A stretch of DNA of 64,000 bases from contig CAJTCV010000012.1 of assembly GCA_910574805.1 (NCBI GenBank), forward strand, positions 62,001 to 126,000, given 5' to 3'. Under the pieces are notes generated by a model. The model searched no databases and was not told where the DNA came from. It saw only the letters and a list, made by a program, of their open reading frames with translations. The translations under genes were made by a program, and so were the position numbers. Below, one piece after another: positions 62,120-64,000 of this stretch (position 1 is its first letter; each line of letters begins with the position of its first letter). The DNA is from Lachnospiraceae bacterium. GTDB taxonomy: Bacteria; Bacillota; Clostridia; Lachnospirales; Lachnospiraceae.

Positions 62120-63387
62120 AGACGGATCTTCCTTTCCTGTGTCTTCAGATATCTGGTCCGCGCATGTCTGCGGAGTTCGCTCATGAGTCCCAGCACCTGG
62201 ATGGTTACAAGCGGCGTCATGGCGACCATGGCCACCACGCCGAAGGCGTTGGTCAGTATATCTGCTCCTGCCGCGGTACAGGCTCCCATGGCGAAGGGCA
62301 GGAGAAAAGCTGCTGTCATGGGGCCGCTGGCAACGCCGCCGGAGTCGAAGGCGATGCCGGTGTAGATCTTCGGCACGAAAAAGGTCAGAAGAAGGGAGAT
62401 GAGGTGGCCGGGAACCAGAAAATACAGGATCGGAATGCCGGTCAGGATACGCAGAATGGAAATCCCCACCGAGACAGCCACACCCACGGAAAGACCGGTT
62501 TTCATGGAACCGGCGGTGATGGAGCCGTTGGATACTTCTTTCACCTGTCTGGTCAGAAGCTGGAACAGAAGAAGCATCCCTGCAATGGGCAGGATGGCAG
62601 CGGCAACTTCTCTCAGATAGTCAGGAAATGCCAGCAGGAATTTCTGCGCCGCGTCTGCTGTGGTATCAATCCGGGCCACGGGAACCATTTTATAAGCGGC
62701 GGAATCCGGCTGATAGAAGATACCAAGAATCAGCACGGCCAGTACAGGGCCGTGCTGCATAATGCCACCAGACCAAAGCTGTCTTCCCCTGAATGCCGGT
62801 CACTTCGGAGTGCGGCAAGTCCCACGCCCATGGACATGATAAAGGGAACCGTCACGGGCCCGGTGGTCACACCGCCGGAGTCAAAGGACACCGGGATAAA
62901 AGAAGAAGGGGTAAAGGCTGCGGCAAAAAATACAATACCTATAGAAGACAAAGAGCAGAAGATTCAAAGGAATCCTGAAAAACATCCGGGCGATGGCCAG
63001 CATCATGAAGATCCCCACACCTGCTGCAACTGACAGGATGATGACCATGTTCGGGATGGAGGGTACCGGTTCTGCCAGTACCTGAAGGTCCGGTTCTGCC
63101 ATGGTGATAATGACGCCAAAGACAAAGCTGATAAGGATGGGCCAGATGACTTTTTGGGACTTGCTCATCTCGATGCCCATGCCCTCGCCCATGGGAGTCA
63201 TGGCCAGATCTGCGCCCAGAGTGAAGACGCCCATACCGAAGATCAGAAGGAGGGCACCGAATAAAAAGAGCACCAGCGTTCCAGCAGCCACAGGCGCCAC
63301 GGTAATGCTTAAGACCAGCACGATGGCAGTGATGGGCAGAACGGATGCAAGCGATTCAAAGATTTTTTCTCTCAGCTGTTTTCTCAA
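62092..63387 (-). pseudogene. DUF1538 membrane protein with two frameshifts
   Basis: The conserved two-half DUF1538 protein is spread over two frames. Frame A reads up to LLLFVFY (about 62,947). The frame shifts by one extra base into GIVFFAAAFTPSSFIPVSFDSGGVTTGPVT…GLVALCS. A missing base near 62,765 then restores frame A for GPVLAVLILGIFYQPDSAAYKMVPVARI to the end. Everything else is intact, so either the lesions are recent or one is a sequencing error. A TTG at 63,387 (AAAGG upstream) is the probable start. Confidence 0.72.
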
Positions 63388-63630
63388 ATTGAACGCCTTT
63401 CTGTTGAAATTCCGTATTGCAGGGAGAAACACCCTGGAAATACCGTTATGTAAACTAAAATAACTATAATGGAAAAACAGTGCGTTTGTCAATAAAATGA
63501 GGGGTTAAGCTTTTGCTAAGACTTTCCGGTCAGCATTCAACGGCTCCGTCAAAAGGTGCGGCAGACGGGCTGCGGGAGGATGGGTCTGCCGGATGGTGGA
63601 CCGGCAACGGTCTGTCCCTGCACAGCAATG

Positions 63631-64000
63631 TTACAGCGAAGCCGGTTTCAGATATTCTTCCTGTTCCAGGTATTCTTTCACTTTCTGAGTGGCCTTTTCC
63701 AGATATTCAAAGGTCTTTTCGATCATGATTCCAATCTGCTGGCTTGAAATTTCCCGTCCCACTTCTTCAAAAGAAGCCTCCCCGTGTGCAAGCTTGTTTC
63801 GCAGTGTTTTGATGGTCTGGAGTTCGGATGTCCTTTCGCCGAATGAAATGCCGTATTTTTCAAATATTTTTTTAATAGCCATCGAGTCCAGATTTCCGCT
63901 GTAAAGCGGGTAATGTCTGGACATCTCGTCATAGGAAAGGGAAAATGTGGCAATACCACGGACGAAATCCATGGCAGCCATGGAATATATGACCGATTCG
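63631..64000 (-). CDS. HEPN-type (MAE_28990-like) protein, 5' end outside window
   Basis: The protein carries the HEPN ribonuclease signature RNKLAHG (Rx4H) near its middle (TSELQTIKTLRNKLAHGEASFEEV). Such proteins are RNA-cutting toxins or defence effectors. The frame is open to the window end, so the N-terminus is missing and the ATG at 63,981 is probably internal. Confidence 0.65.
   Translation of the reverse strand, partial: ESVIYSMAAMDFVRGIATFSLSYDEMSRHYPLYSGNLDSMAIKKIFEKYGISFGERTSELQTIKTLRNKLAHGEASFEEVGREISSQQIGIMIEKTFEYLEKATQKVKEYLEQEEYLKPASL

Overview
The window looks like the chromosome of a spore-forming, Gram-positive gut anaerobe, most likely Lachnospiraceae (Clostridia). The evidence is spoVAC and spoVAD, a small acid-soluble spore protein of the alpha/beta type, AddAB instead of RecBCD, strong AGGAGG-type ribosome binding sites, and many families typical of that group (DUF5107, DUF1538, DUF2284, WYL regulators, AAA/PD-(D/E)XK proteins). 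Assignments rest on reading motifs by eye; no database search was run.

Layout. 1-5.3 kb: an FtsA-like ATPase (cut by the window start), a membrane-anchored leucine-rich-repeat protein, and spoVAC divergent from spoVAD. 5.5-20.8 kb: an accessory island of poorly known genes. It holds an AAA/PD-(D/E)XK ATPase, a WYL regulator, two paralogous calcineurin-type phosphatases, an ADP-ribosylglycohydrolase, a tandem winged-helix protein, two proteins with a C-terminal module resembling flagellar FliG although no flagellar gene is present, a candidate PD-(D/E)XK nuclease, and several broken genes (a scar of a second AAA gene, a frameshifted gene, a glycosidase tail, a headless HAD phosphatase). 20.9-30.9 kb: DUF2284, a zinc-dependent phospholipase C-like protein, larE, tcdA and addB-addA, many of them overlapping. 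30.9-43.2 kb: an AraC-type regulator divergent from an eight-gene sugar operon (DUF5107 protein, two Gfo/Idh/MocA oxidoreductases, a ribose-type ABC importer with a fused permease-ATPase, and a sugar-kinase-like protein).

43.2-59.5 kb: a 16-kb integrative element inserted at the 3' end of an rlmI-like rRNA methyltransferase gene. It carries a tyrosine integrase, excisionase, replisome organiser, DnaB helicase, small phage-type genes, a candidate tail chaperone pair and a 909-residue tape-measure protein. It has no terminase, portal, capsid or lysis genes. Its right half holds dispersed repeats: the 10-mer GGCAGCAGGC in both orientations, and about nine copies of a motif made of two matching half-sites one helical turn apart followed by an A-tract. 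A type I toxin-antitoxin-like locus with a convergent antisense RNA lies between the repeat clusters. A 267-bp relic of a related element sits immediately to the left, so the same target site has been used at least twice. Each integration supplied its own synonymous version of the last codons of the methyltransferase gene.

59.4-64 kb: the rlmI-like gene, a spore protein, a helix-turn-helix protein, a P-II-like protein overlapping a DUF1538 membrane protein gene broken by two compensating frameshifts, and the end of a HEPN-type protein that runs off the window.
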